NCBI GenBank assembly: GCA_014529385.2 | Contig: CM043968.1 | Coordinates: forward strand, 128,003,518 to 128,067,517 | Reading direction: 5' to 3' | Origin: Adiantum capillus-veneris | Lineage: Eukaryota; Streptophyta; Polypodiopsida; Polypodiales; Pteridaceae | Length of the DNA stretch: 64,000 nt | In this document: piece by piece, positions 1 to 47,069 of the stretch | Numbering within the stretch: the first letter of the stretch is position 1 | Layout: each line of letters opens with the position of its first letter | Notes under the pieces: model-generated | Seen by the model: only the letters and a program-made list of their open reading frames with translations | What the model was told of the DNA's origin: nothing | The model's database searches: none | Program-made: the position numbers and the translations under genes

Positions 1-45
1 ACTGTCGGGGACACACACTACCAATTACCTGCTGCTTCTTCTTCT

Positions 46-48
<3 letters not shown>

Positions 49-91
<43 letters not shown>
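49..91. repeat. (TC)n microsatellite
   Basis: About 43 bp of perfect TC follows a short TTC-rich lead (from about 35). The TTC-then-TC layout resembles the 3' tail of the SINE-like repeat seen further along, but too little flank lies inside the window to decide. Confidence 0.95.
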
Positions 92-93
<2 letters not shown>

Positions 94-682
94 ATGAGGC
101 ACATACACTTTGGGTGAAGTTTTAGTATGCAATGTGCACATCCTCAAGGTTAGTAGAACAATGATGCATGTAGATACCAAGCACAAGTTTTTTGCTCATC
201 ATTTTTTATGTGTGGAATCAATGATAGCTTGTGCCATTCTCAAGTCTCTTTTCCTTTTGCTTTGTATTCTTCATGGTCTGTGTTCATATGGGCACAATGT
301 TGCTCGATATGATGAGATGGATTGTGGTGGCACCCAAACATCTACATGGTTATGAGTTACACCTCTTTGTAAATAGCCTTGTGAACTAGTATGTTCGGTT
401 GTGTTTTCTGCTCATGGCAATTTCTCCATATGAGGTTGAGGTTTATGTATTGGTGGTGGTTTTAATCTAATAACCCTTATGGGTATTGGTATAATTAAAT
501 AGAATTATAATCTATCAAAATTGAGTCATCCTTCAAATTTGAGGGCTCCATATGGATTTGTGTAGAAGGAAAAGGGGGGTTTGTTTATGGCATTCAAAAG
601 AAAAAGGAGGGCCACTCTTTAAATTGCCTTTAAGAGGAAAAATAGAGGCACCCTTCATCCGATAGTGTTGATGCTTCTAGGG

Positions 683-723
<41 letters not shown>

Positions 724-1029
724 CATCACCTGCAAGGATGTAATAGATTTTTAAGAGATGCACCCTTCGTCTCTCTTCACATAGCAAGTCCTTGGGGTGG
801 TGAGAGAGTTATCTCGATGTGCTAAGTATCCAACTTTTAGATGTATGTGATACCCTTCCATTTTGGGGCTATTCAAAACCAATGTTGAATACAAAAAAAT
901 CCCTAAATTTTTGAACTCTTATGGCCATTTGCCTTCAAAAAATAAAGTTGAGCCATCCTTCAATTGGCTTTCAAAGGGAAAAGTAAAGTCTCCCCTCCAA
1001 AGGAAAAGTAAAGTCAACCCCTTTAACTA
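92..1029. other. intergenic, no gene recognised
   Basis: This stretch lies beyond the 3' end of the minus-strand gene. It holds a second perfect (TC)n run at 685-718 and several loosely repeated AAAGG-rich segments. The short open frames here show no recognisable domain. Confidence 0.6.
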
Positions 1030-1215
1030 CATCTTTCCCTTTCGTGAAGATTGCTTGCCAACGTTTCTCATTAGCATGCTTCTTATCCTGATCTTGTGCT
1101 TGTCAACATTTTGACGAGCCAGCCGTAGCATTTCCATATGGTCTTGGAGGAAATCCTTGACTTGTTGGAGCTTTTCCATAGTGTAGGAAATCCTTGACCT
1201 GTTGGAGCTTTTCAT
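1030..1215 (-). pseudogene. Ty3/Gypsy integrase C-terminal fragment
   Basis: The minus strand reads EKLQQVKDFLQDHMEMLRLA followed by RQNVDKHK. This resembles the helical stretch that follows the integrase core in plant Gypsy elements, where a 'VKDLLQDHMEMLRLARQN'-type sequence precedes an ADKHRR motif. Only about 40 residues are left and the reading then dissolves. A 37-bp tandem duplication (1149-1218), not a multiple of three, breaks the frame. It is a relic with no neighbouring RT, LTR or protease. The assignment rests on family knowledge and a short match, so it is moderate. Confidence 0.5.
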
Positions 1216-1218
1216 TTA
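1149..1218. repeat. 37-bp tandem duplication
   Basis: Two copies, starting at 1149 and 1186, each begin GGAAATCCTTGAC and continue with TTGGAGCTTTTC. They differ by single bases. The duplication lies inside the integrase relic. Confidence 0.85.
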
Positions 1219-1789
1219 TGTGAAGTTGAACCTCGTAATCTACTGATTGATCCCAATCACGATATAAATAAAATGAGACCCAAAAAGACACAGTAGGGAG
1301 AATCTTCATGTGTTCAACGCGTCAAACCCACACAAGCTTCAAAAATGAGAAGACTCTAAACTTTCTTGGAATAATAGGCAACAGTTCAACACCCAACTCT
1401 TATTTTCTGCATCTGTTCACACTTTGACGAAGGTGAGTATGAAGATTGAATAGTAAAGAGAGAAGAAAAGAAAAAAGAGTTGCAGAAGCACAGACATTAG
1501 CATCATTTCCTCTTTTGGATCTATGAATTATTGTGGTCCGATTTTCCCTATCTTAACAACTCCAGACAAGAATATACACCAAAAATGGCAGCCCTGCTGT
1601 GTTTATACAACTTTTTAAAAGCTCTGAGACAATGAAATTGCACAACGGTCTTCTTTCCAACGCATGCATTGACAACCACTTGCACTGTAGCAGCAGGAAC
1701 CAGCAGTCTCTTGCATACCTCCACAAAAATGTAATCAAGGATCACAATTGCCAGGACAAAGTTGTTTGCTTCATTCATACGAAGGCTTT

Positions 1790-36234
<34,445 letters not shown>

Positions 36235-37477
36235 CTTCTGCAAATTCTGATCTCCCGCTCAGTTGGGGGTTTATGAGAAGTTGAGAACGTACTTGATGCA
36301 AGTCAAAAAGGTTTGAAAAGGTTTTTACAGCAATTCTTGCGTAGAGCTAAATGGTCATGGTGATAATGGAAATAACATGGTGGGGTCGGTTTAGAGTACT
36401 CTAACGCCAACATTGATGACCTCATGCACAGGCATTTTGTGCCATTCCCTTCATCCACAGGATTCCATTAAAAACCATTATCATGTTGTAGTGAAAATTG
36501 TGGGTGTTCCAGCCTACCTCTTTTTTTAACCATATTAAAAAACAGCCTATTGAGGGAGAAGAAATGGCCCCTATATTCGAAACATCACACCCAAAGCAAG
36601 AACACGTGTGAGCAATGTGTTCCAATGCATGCACACAGTGAAAGTGATTCAGTAGAGCTCCCTGTAGATTACCATCATGAAATAGTGGGGCTGTTACCAG
36701 ATAGTTCAAACATTTGTATGGGCCAAGAACACACTAAAAAGCTCAACACAAGGCCCCGCCAGTATCATTGGTGCCTTCAATATCCGTGTACAATGGACAA
36801 AGAAGCCAGAGAATCTTCATCCACAAAACCCTCACAAGAATCTCCTCAACAAAGCCCTCCTTGCTCACTTGAGTGTTGTTAGCAAACGAGCTTACTGCAT
36901 CCCAAACTAGAGAAATGGTCACCTGCCTAGAGAGCTTCTCTTTTTGTGGCACCTTGTTTTGTGAGAGCAAGACCTACAAGGGGTAAAAGAGAAGGAAGTA
37001 GGAAGCCCCAACTTCAACATACATAGCAATGATTCTTCAAGCACTTCTCCAGTTGTTGCTCCTCCTACTTCCTCATCTTTTGCAGGCCAAAGAAGAGGCT
37101 TTTCGGTGAGGGTGGAGATAGGTGGACATCAACGATGCGAAAGGAGGGATGCTCTCCCTCCATTTTTTATTCATGAGAGTGGAGATAGGTGGACATCAAC
37201 AATGTGGAAGGAGGGATGCTCTCCCTTCATTTTCTATTCATGAGAACAGTTTTGACAACTCTTAATCCAGGTGCTTGGTAGTAGGCTGATGTTCTTGCTG
37301 GCTTTAAAAATGTCTTCTTGATTGCCTTAATTATCATTAGTTATTTATGTAATTATAAACAATCTTGAATAGTATGGCAATTACTGTAGTAGCGTCCATC
37401 AAGAGAGCAAGCAACTATTCCAATTCTAAGTGAGTTATCAAATTCACTTAGAACCAAGTTTGCATTTGTTGACTTGT

Positions 37478-37527
<50 letters not shown>

Positions 37528-39429
37528 GCTAGAAATATGCTATTTTATGGTTCACTCCCAGTATGCTCTCTTTTTTTACTATTGAGGATGTGTGTGGCGG
37601 GCTCGAAAAGTTGGCCCACTCGCAAAGCAGGAGTTTTTCAAGGTATTGAGAGCCATTTTTCAAATTTTTCTCCACCTCTCTCTTGGTATGCACTTGATGC
37701 ATAAAATCACAAATAAAACATATGTATTTATTTTGTACATAGCTATGGTTTTGACACATTTGGATCTCGGAATAAGGAGATGTAGGAACAAACCCTATGG
37801 AAAAAAAAATCACTGGATGTTGATTCTACCCGACGGTCACTACAGGTGAAGAGTAAAAGTCAATAGTGAAAGGGAGAAGAATCTTATGCATTATGAAGTT
37901 GGAGTCAACAAATATTATCAAATTCAAGCATACTTCGCTTATAGACACAAGGTTTACACATGAAGTCAAGAGGGGACCACCTGGAAGACTTTTGGAAGAA
38001 AAAAGAGGGACACATATTTTTGTGGGATTTTTTTCTATTTTTTAATTCCAAATTGGATAAAATTTTCAACAGCAAAGTTGTAGGCTTTGAGCTGATCTTT
38101 CGGCCCATATTTTTTTATAATTTTTGGAGCTACGGTTTGGGAGGTGTGGCCAAAATGGTGGAGCCTATCTGTCCACATGGAAAGAAGTCATGATTATCCA
38201 ACTCCACACACACACAATTTCTTATAGGGTTCTCACCATTATTGCTCTATTTTCTCTTATTTTATCAAGATTCTCTCAAATATTATAAGGAAGCTCTTGG
38301 ACTCAAGCTATAGAAGGTGGCATTGAGACAAAGCTCGCCGTGATGAAGGCGATTAGGAGGAAATTGGTCAATAAGCAAGGCACACGAAGCTCTCTCATTG
38401 GGGGAATGCCTCTAACTGAAGTTACTCTCTAATAACTCCTCTTGCTCATAATCTCTTCCCTAATCACTCTCTTGGCCTATAAAAGGAGGCCTTCTCTTTT
38501 GTAAACGGAGACTACACTACACACACACACACACACACATTGTGCCATACACACATACCCACACACCTACACATACACACCCTTGTGCTACATGCTAGTA
38601 GCATGAACCCTAATAACATAATCACAACAACGTCACCATCACCATCACCATGCACAAAATGAGCACCATATCTCAACACACTTGTAATGAAGGATTGAAC
38701 AAGGCACGATTTCAAGAAGAAGAATGATGGCTACACTCATGATATTCCTTGCCATCAACTCCCATCCCTCCATTATGCTTCATACGGTCTTGTTCCCTTC
38801 TCACCTTCTTTCCCTATGCTACCTATTGTATTCATCTTCTGCAAGCAATCAACACACTCCATCTTGGTGTTTGGGATACACTTCATTGTGAGTATGGTTT
38901 ATGCTTGTTCTTTCCATTTTGCTTATGGTAAGGTGTGTGGATTTGCCACCTCTGGTATGAGAAGTGAGCATACTTGCATGTCTCCCTTACCTCATTATCT
39001 TCCTTACTACATGCATGAGTAGCAAACCCATTCTCACTCATTTACCATTCCTCTCATCTTGTTTTCCGACCACCCCATCCCACACTTGGACGTGGATCTT
39101 GAAATTGTTTTCCATGGCATATTTGATTGTGTATATGTATGCATCCTAGCCACATATCTTGCTCGTTGGTGCCCCTATTGTGTACCTCCCATGATGAGGC
39201 CATTGTGCATAGTCTTGGTGTAGAGGCCATTGGGTCTATTTTGCACTTCTGTCTCTCAGTATCAAGCCAAAAATGATTAAATGGATGGGAGATTTTACAC
39301 ATGAGTAGATGGGGAGTAGATGTGTGATATGTTCGACCTTGCACTTCAACATGGTATGCCTTTTTATTGGAGCACTAATTGGGCAAAGCCTTTGCATAAA
39401 GGAGGAGGTGTAAAGAACGTAATACTACC
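36235..39429. other. upstream region of SLP2, no gene recognised
   Basis: Should contain the SLP2 promoter near 36240-36500, but no clear TATA box is visible. It also holds a two-copy tandem repeat of about 70 bp (37106-37245), (CT)n at 37480-37523, (CA)n near 38518-38540, and a partial repeat of TTGGGTGCATAATGGAGATAA at 39467 and 39521. No coding sequence recognised. Confidence 0.5.
37106..37245. repeat. 70-bp tandem duplication
   Basis: GTGGAGATAGGTGGACATCA followed by GGAGGGATGCTCTCCCT occurs twice in a row, ending TATTCATGAG both times. Confidence 0.88.
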
Positions 39430-41010
39430 AGACTATAATGATTGGGTCTCTCATGGCAAAGTTATTTGGGTGCATAATGGAGATAAAATTGAATGATTTG
39501 TCTCTTAATGGAAAAGTTGTTTGGGTGCATAATGGAGATAAATTTGAGTGATTGGGTTGAAGAGAATGACAAGCATGCAAATGGACAAGCGGGTTTTCAT
39601 CAATGCCGTAACACCATTGATCATTTTGTCACTCTTCGTGTTCTCATGGAGGAAAGTCGATTGAAAGGCAAGCGATTGTATTGTTGCTTTGTGGACTTTA
39701 AGAAAGTATTATATGATTTCACGTAACAATTTGTGGAGATGGATGGAAGAACTCCAAGTGCGATGTGAGTTTATGCCTGTGTTTTCTCGAATTGATCAAT
39801 TGAAACAAACGGTAGTTGACTTAATGCAAGAAGAAGGCATTGAAGTGGTCACTATTTGCAATGCGGTAATCATGTTTTTGTTGTATACAGATGATGTAGT
39901 GCTTCTAGCACACACTTTAGAGAATTTACAAAAGCTTATGGTTGTCCTTGAGAACTTTTGCTTGCAGAGTGGGCTGATTGTGAATGAATCCAAAACAAAG
40001 GTTACGCTTGTGAAAACCAACCATAAGGAGAAGCCATGCATTATGTACAACAATGAGACACTTGAAGTTGTTGAGAGCTTTAAGTACCTTAGCCTTGAGG
40101 TTCTGGCCAATCACAAGTGACATGAATGTGATATGCATCATTTGGAAGCTATAAAAAGAGCATACTATGCATTTGAGAACATGTGTAATGAAACATCAAG
40201 TGTTGGGTTCTCAAAAAGCACCTTTTTGACACATCGATAAAACCCGGTTCTTCTTTATGGAGTTGAAGTGTGGGGCGGGAGCATCTCAAAGTGTACTTGG
40301 AAAGAGTTTGAGAATTTCCAAAAGTGTTTTCTTACAAACTTTCTCCAAGTTAAGACACAAACACCATATATGCTCCTACCTCTTGAGTCGATATCTCTTC
40401 CAATTGAGGTTATCCACGTGGAAAGGGTTGTGGAGTACATTATAAAAATGCATCAAAACCCCTCACATTGACATCCTACAATTGCATAGGAAGCAAGTAA
40501 AAAAGTTCAAAAGACGCATAAAAGCAAGATCTTGAGCACATGATGGATGCAAGACATAAAGACGTGGTTTGGGAGATGTGATGCATTACACTTGCTACAC
40601 GATGCCTCAATAGACTCCCGAGTGAATGAAGCTTTTCTACAATGCCAATGTATTACGGCTTGGGAGGAATCTGGTGGGTTATGCTTCATACATTACACCA
40701 CCCATATTTCCCCCGACTACAAAACCATGTTCTTCATTGAAAGAGGAAACCGTACTCACCCTTACATGCTTGAGGATATCCCCTTGTCCAACAATACGCT
40801 CTTTCGCAAACATTCAGCTTAGCTCCCACTCTCTTCTATGCGAAAAGAGCGTTGGGGCAATGAGAAGAGTCAAATAAATTGTGCACACTATGCTCACTAC
40901 AAGTTCAAGAATCTGAGTACCACACAATACTAGAGTGCTCAACTTTTGGTCACATCCGAACTTGCTTCCCTCACATTTTTAGCCGTGATTTAGACTTTTA
41001 CACTTTCCTC
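39430..41010 (+). pseudogene. LINE reverse-transcriptase remnant, second family
   Basis: Reads GQAGFHQCRNTIDHFVTLRV, LYCCFVDFKKVLYDF (motif A), FLLYTDDVVLLAHTLENLQK (YTDD in place of YADD), VNESKTKVTLV, ESFKYLSLEV, and a C-terminal CTLCSLQVQESEYHTILECS finger (CX2CX8HX4C). It differs in sequence from family 1 throughout. The palm between motif A and the catalytic box is largely deleted. More than five stops or shifts occur (for example 40117, 40238, 40471, 40820). No endonuclease or ORF1 is left. Confidence 0.85.
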
Positions 41011-41044
41011 TCTCATTGGATAGTCTTACCACCTTTTAGAACCT

Positions 41045-43200
41045 TGGCCTCATGTCATAGAATTCTCTCTCGTTGCAAGATCTCTTCTTGGCCTTCAAAC
41101 TTGGGTGGTTCTTCAATTACTGGTTCTTTGGGTGGCTTGCTCTTATAATGTTTCAAGAGGCTCACATGAAAGGCATTATGAATGAGCTAGGTACTTGGTA
41201 ACCTTAATTTATAAGCTGATTCATTAATAGGCTTAAGAATTTGAAATGGGCCATACTATCTTTTTGCTAATTTAGCATATATTTTTGGTGACCCATTGGG
41301 CGTGCTTTTGGAACTTAAGCAATAACCAATCATTTTCTTTGAAGGTCAAGGCTCATCTATGCTTATCAACAACAACCTTTTGCTTATGTTTCGTGATGGA
41401 TATAGTTTCTCTAATCTTGTTAAAAAAAAAATTAAGGTCTCTACTATACTCATCAGTAGCAACAAATATCTTCCCAAGTGTTTTGACTATCAAGGGAGTT
41501 TTGGTCTTCCTTCAATTACCTCAAAGGGTGACTTTCTTGTAGAAGTATGGACAGTGCTATCATAGGCCTACTCTACTAAGGGTTAATACTTTTCCCATTA
41601 ATATCTTTGATCTACTTCTGTAACATAGGCTATAAGTGGATCAATAATAGCTGAATTTTCTATCTCACTTTGGCCACTTGTTTGTGTGTGATAGGCCTAG
41701 GAGAAACTCGACTTAGTACCCAAATTCTCAAAGAGACCCACCCAAAAAACTGCTAGTCATGCTTGGATCTCTGTACTATAGATGTTGGTAAGCCATGATA
41801 AAGACATGCGAGATAAAGAGGGTTGCCTAATCAATGGAGTAAATGACCCTCATGCCCTTTGAAAGCTCCATATGCTTTTACCACATCTCCCATCTTGAAG
41901 TCATGACTTCTTAGCTTAGTAGCTAGCTCAACCAAAATAAAGTTGTGGGTAGAGTTAGGGTCAAACAGTATGAAAGCATAATGCTCGCTTACTTTTTCCA
42001 AGCATAAGAGAGCGGTGCTCCTTTGCAATGGCCTTCCTCTTTCAGAACTTCCACCATGGTCGCTCTAGGAGGTTCATTAATTTTACTTCTCTTTCAACAT
42101 GCCCAAAAAACATGACCTTGCTCCCCACATTTGAAACACTTGTTATCTTTACGATAATGCTCAACCTCTTTAGGCAAAAGTGTTTTTTTATATTTGTATC
42201 CTTTTTCCTTTGCTTTTCCTTTATTGTTGTTCTTAGCCTTGGGAGAAATTTTCATCGCATTTTTCTTCCCCTTGGCTCAGTTGATTCCTTAGCTTTCATT
42301 GGCTTGGAGTCCTTCTTACTCCCTTGTAAGAAAAGAATCCTCAAGGTGACCATAGTGTGATGTATGACTGCTAAGATAGTTTTAGGTCTTTGTGAGTTGA
42401 CATACTCACTCGTTACCTCAGGTAGGCTAGCACAAAATTGTTGCTTTTGTTCTGCGAAATATATCTTCTGGTAAATGGTGGCTTTGATATGTAACTCCCA
42501 AAACTTATCCACATACTTTTGAATAGACTAGTATGGGGCCACCTTCAAGCTTTGCCATCCGTGAGGACTTTGTCAAATTGTTGGGTAAAGAACACTTTAT
42601 CAATTGCTCCAAAGGTTCCATCATAGGTAAGGAAAGTGATGTTCTTTCCTCCCTTTTTGAACTTTTTCAACTTTCGTGACTTCTTCCATGCCACATAACT
42701 CCTCCGTTTTGTCCTTCTCTTTTCTCTCTTGGGTGGCAAGTTATTATTATCTGTGTCAAAAGATGGAGATGAGACTAAGAGGAAGAGGAAGAAGAATGTG
42801 AGGATGGTGGTCGCTTTTTTCGCTTTCTCTTGCTTGAGTTTCTTTCTCACTTCTTCAGATTTGCATGGAAGGGAGTGCTTGATGACTTCCTTTTCTTTTT
42901 GGGAGGACTATGTGACTACCATGCCCACCGTCTTCTTGGGGTAGTTTCACTTTCAGAGGTAGGAGGGGTATTGCTTTCATACCTCTCCATTGAAAGTTCA
43001 CGGCGCACTTCTTCTTCTTGAATAGTTTGTTTTGGAGGTCCTTCCAGTATCTCTTCTTCGTTACCCAAAGAGATTTCCCTCTCGGAGGTCTCAATAGGAG
43101 TCCTTGCAAGAATTCTCTCTTCTTGATCACTTCGGGGAAGTTGGTACTTGAATGGCTTGAATTTGGCTTTGAACTTCTCCTTGCAAAATAGGGTTTCCCA
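41045..43200 (-). mobile_element. chromovirus-type Gypsy copy II, internally deleted, minus strand
   Basis: Reading down the minus strand: gag (TFLTYDGTFGAIDKVFFTQQ near 42600; SEYVNSQRPKTILAVIHHTM near 42390), a protease piece (HYAFILFDPNSTHNFILVEL, 41940), then directly an integrase C-terminal part (antisense of 41770-41100, matching YHPQIDGQSE-type codons of copy I). RT, RNase H and most of integrase are missing. Compared with copy I (47040-50916) the order and words agree. The protease triplet has become D-P-N. Confidence 0.78.
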
Positions 43201-43735
43201 TTCCTTTTGTCAACAAGATAGTTGACAACTCTTTGACCATCATCAAATGTTACACCATGAGCTAAATCTAAGTTGTCAGTGTTAATTACATTCTCTTAAT
43301 TATGTTGTGCCATGATTTAATTTCTTTGAATGTGTATACTAACTCTTTTCTTGACACTTCCAAAACTTTGGCTGTTACTTCTTTTATCCCTAAAAATTAA
43401 GCACTCGAGTAACTACGTGGTTTAGAATATTGTTAATTGCAAAGATTAGTGGAGTGGGTTTAATAGTGTTAAGCTGGCATCAATTCCTATCGTCTGACTA
43501 ATAGCTCAATAATGGTTAAGCCATAGGCAAATCCCAAAGACTCCATTATTAAGACCATAGTTCTTGATGGTGTCCTCATACCCTGTCAAGAGGCATGCCA
43601 ATTGAGATAATAAATGCCGCAAATGGAGATGTGGACGCGCCTGCAAAATATACAAATAATATGCTACATACAACAAAATACACGAATCTGCATAGTTGGC
43701 AATCGCACATACACTGCACAAGATTGAGAGAGAGA

Positions 43736-43797
<62 letters not shown>

Positions 43798-44222
43798 AAG
43801 AGCACGTGCAGGTGCACCTCTTAGAGCGGAGTGCTACGTCGGCAGATCGAGAAAGAAGAGAGGAGAAGAGAGAAGAAAGACACAGGCGCTGGGTGCAATC
43901 TTCCCCCGTGCAAGAGTGACCATTTCACTCTTGCACGTATTTGATTTATAGATTTCTTGAATGGTCAAAGTGAGTACAAACTGACCGGCCGGACATAAAT
44001 GGCCAAAGCTCATAGAGAGCACTTGAGTAATCAAATATACCTAAAATATAATATCCATTCGTATAACCGTTATTTTTTTATACTTGTCAGCTGCACTAAA
44101 TAATAAAATATCAATTCCATTACAATAAATCTAGTCCCACTTACCCTATTGCAATGAGAAACTCTAACCTTTCATAGACTACTCAAGGACCTCTCTTCTT
44201 AGGCAAGAAAAGAGAAACCTCA
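43201..44222. other. leader region of a chromovirus, with (GA)n
   Basis: Lies between the copy II gag and the primer-site-like sequence at 44223. It includes a (GA)n microsatellite at 43726-43795. No coding sequence recognised. Confidence 0.45.
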
Positions 44223-44817
44223 GCTTTGATACCAACGTCAGAGAATCTAATACTTACTTTAGATTCAACACAATCCTAACTTATAAAAGGAGAGAGTTTT
44301 CTTTAAGAGAATTATGAAGAGGAGACTAGAGGTTGTGCCAGGCTAATTTCATTGCACATTCACACATAAGAACATTGAAAACCATGCACATAACTCAAAC
44401 AGAATTCCACAATTAAGATTGACAACTTGATGAGGACTGGATTCTCTTGGAGCTAGTCCCCCTCCAAAAGGTCTTTGTATTATAATTCCTTCTCAAAGAA
44501 AGCCTTGATTAAAACACAACTTGTGCTCTTGTGAAGCATTCCTCGAACCAAAACGATGGTGTTCTTCAAGATTCCATGGTGTAACCCTCCTTCCCAATCC
44601 CTAAAACCCCAGATGGGAAAAAGAATTACGGGGTAAGAGGTAGATGAGGAAGAAAGAAGTAGTTTTTCAAGCAAGAGAATTAGTACTTTGTATATGCTTA
44701 CTCATGGGCAAGCTCGTAGCATAGCTTCACATGCTGATGAAGAAGAATATTTCACTTGGCTATGGATTTGCATCCATAGCCATAATCTCAAGCATAGAGA
44801 CTATCTCTTGAGCTCCC

Positions 44818-44870
<53 letters not shown>

Positions 44871-45114
44871 TTGGCCACAATGTGCCTTTGCAAGAGAGAA
44901 AAAATGAGAGAGATAGTGCAAGAAAGAACCACGAGCCCCCATGCCAATTTCTCATACCATACTTGCCCAAACTTCAAATGAAATACTCACAATGTGGACC
45001 AATTAGAAGTAAAGTCGAAAAATATAATTGCACCCTCCCTCACCTTTCTATTCTTGCTCTGCTCATGCCCTCTTCATTTTGACTTGTCTTTGGCAAGGAT
45101 GCAGGCGTGCATGT

Positions 45115-45149
<35 letters not shown>

Positions 45150-45198
45150 AACTCCCACAAAGTAAGTGTGATCTACCTGGGACAAGTAGCCATCCAAA
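44223..45198 (-). mobile_element. LTR X with primer-site junction
   Basis: The minus strand has TGGTATCAAAGC at 44223-44234 (one mismatch to the tRNA-iMet site), followed by a leader GGTTTCTCTTTTCTTGCCTA. Above it lies LTR-like DNA that includes (GA)n at 44820-44865 and (CA)n at 45117-45148. A stretch near 44434 (GGAGCTAGTCCCCCTCC) is shared with LTR Y near 45444. The upper end is uncertain. Confidence 0.55.
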
Positions 45199-45996
45199 CT
45201 TGGACCTCTCTTCTTAAGCAAGAAAAGAGAAACCAAATGCTCTGATATCAATGTAATGTTAATGGCCTATGAACTTTGAGAATAGCGGAATTAAGAGAAT
45301 TAGAGTGAGAATTTTTGTGAGAATACTTTGAGAACTTGGAGGGTGAACTTAATTGATGGTAGCAACATAAACATAGTACTTAATTAACTTGGCATGAACA
45401 ATACTTTGCAAGAGAGAGAGTTTTAGAGAACATGACAATAGATGAGGACCGGATTTACTTGGAGCCGGTCTCCCCTCCAAAAGGTGTTTGTATTATAGAT
45501 TCTCCCATCAAGAGAGACTTTGTTACAATACATCTTTGTGTTCCTTGTGACATTGGTGATGCTATGAAGATGGACACCTTCATGCATCATGAGGTTAACA
45601 TAAACTTTGCAAAAAAACATTAACTATCCCAAGCCTCGGTCCTAAGGCCTCAAACACCTTCGAAGGTGGAGAGAGCTAGCAAGGAATGAGGGTAGGGAAG
45701 AGGAAGAAGAAACATTCCACATGAGAAAGAAATAGTTCCTCACTTATCATCACTCTTCTTGCTTAGCATAGCATAATAGCATAGTAATGAAGATAAAGAA
45801 GATGGCAAGCTTAAGCATTGAAGCATGGCTCTTGGTTGGATTTGCATTCCATAGCCAAGAGTGTTGGTGTAGGCTCTCCACTTCTCAACAAACTTGGAGA
45901 AGGAGATGGAGCTCTTGCATTTTGCACTCCACACAATGAGATAATGTGTGTGTGTGTGTGTGTGGGAGAGTATACCCCCCCTCTCATGCTTGGTCC

Positions 45997-46044
<48 letters not shown>

Positions 46045-46450
46045 CGTATTATGTTATTATTTCCTTTGGACATGTGTCCTCTTTTTCCTCTTTTGAGAGA
46101 AAGAACTTAATTATTTATTTTATGTATCTAAATTCTCATTGGACCCCTTTAAACCTAATCAATACCATTCAAGCACATCATGAGGGCCACATGTGGAGGA
46201 TCATTTGAACATATGTCTTTTATGCTTCTTAAGTCATTTGTTTTGAATTGAATGCTTCAAGCCTTAGTCAATCAAGCATGAACTTTCATGCCTCTTGAGA
46301 GCTTATCTTTGAATTTAACATTTCAAAAACCTTAGTCATTTAAGCATAAAAATCACCTCAAGCTTTGGGCAAGGTTCCCACAACCACTTTAAGCGTCTTA
46401 GCACTTCATGCTTGGGTATGATTCCCACCTCGAGGTTAGACATAGCTTGA
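45199..46450 (-). mobile_element. LTR Y with primer-site junction
   Basis: TGATATCAGAGC on the minus strand (45239-45250) is followed by the same leader GGTTTCTCTTTTCTTGCTTA (45200-45234) as LTR X. The LTR-like DNA above it shares blocks with LTR X but has diverged. It contains (GT)n near 45947 and (CT)n at 45999-46041. It may also be the 3' LTR of chromovirus copy I, but the ends cannot be fixed. Confidence 0.5.
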
Positions 46451-47039
46451 GTAAGGTCAAAGGAATTTTTAACACTAACTTTTGGAGGTCTTTAATGAAG
46501 CTAACCCTAAGGTCTTTTAAGCTCCATTAGGTAGCATTGCTCTTTGACAGACCATCTCTCATTTGGATCCCTTTACCATTGGCCCCGTGTTGAGATAGAT
46601 CCGTAAGCACATGTCTATATTCTAACCCTTGTTCTCGTTTATTATCCCACATTAAATGATCAGTTTAATATGAGAAAATAATTTGGTTTGGTTAGATATT
46701 AGATTTTATGACGTTACCTCTCTCTTGAAATCATAGTCGTCCTCGACTATGAGGTAACAGAGATAAAACCATAGTCATTAGTCAATTTGTTTTAGCGGGT
46801 AGAGGTCCCTTTTTACCCTACGACATCATTCCAAGATGGATGACTAATCCATTTGGTGCTTGGGAGACATAGATGCCACAAGCATGTCTGCTGTTTAGTC
46901 CATTTCAACCTCCCAAGTAGAGTGACAAATTCTACATGGTGTTTGAGAGACGTCGTCATCACAAACATGATTCTTAGTATGCATACTACTTAATTCGTCA
47001 CAATAAAGAGAGAATTAGTCTTATAAGACAGAAACATTG
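46451..47039. other. 3' region of chromovirus copy I
   Basis: No coding sequence. It includes a short palindrome CATAGTCGTCCTCGACTATG at 46732-46751. Likely untranslated or LTR sequence. Confidence 0.4.
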
Positions 47040-47069
47040 ATCATGTAAAAGAAACATGTACATTTTCTT

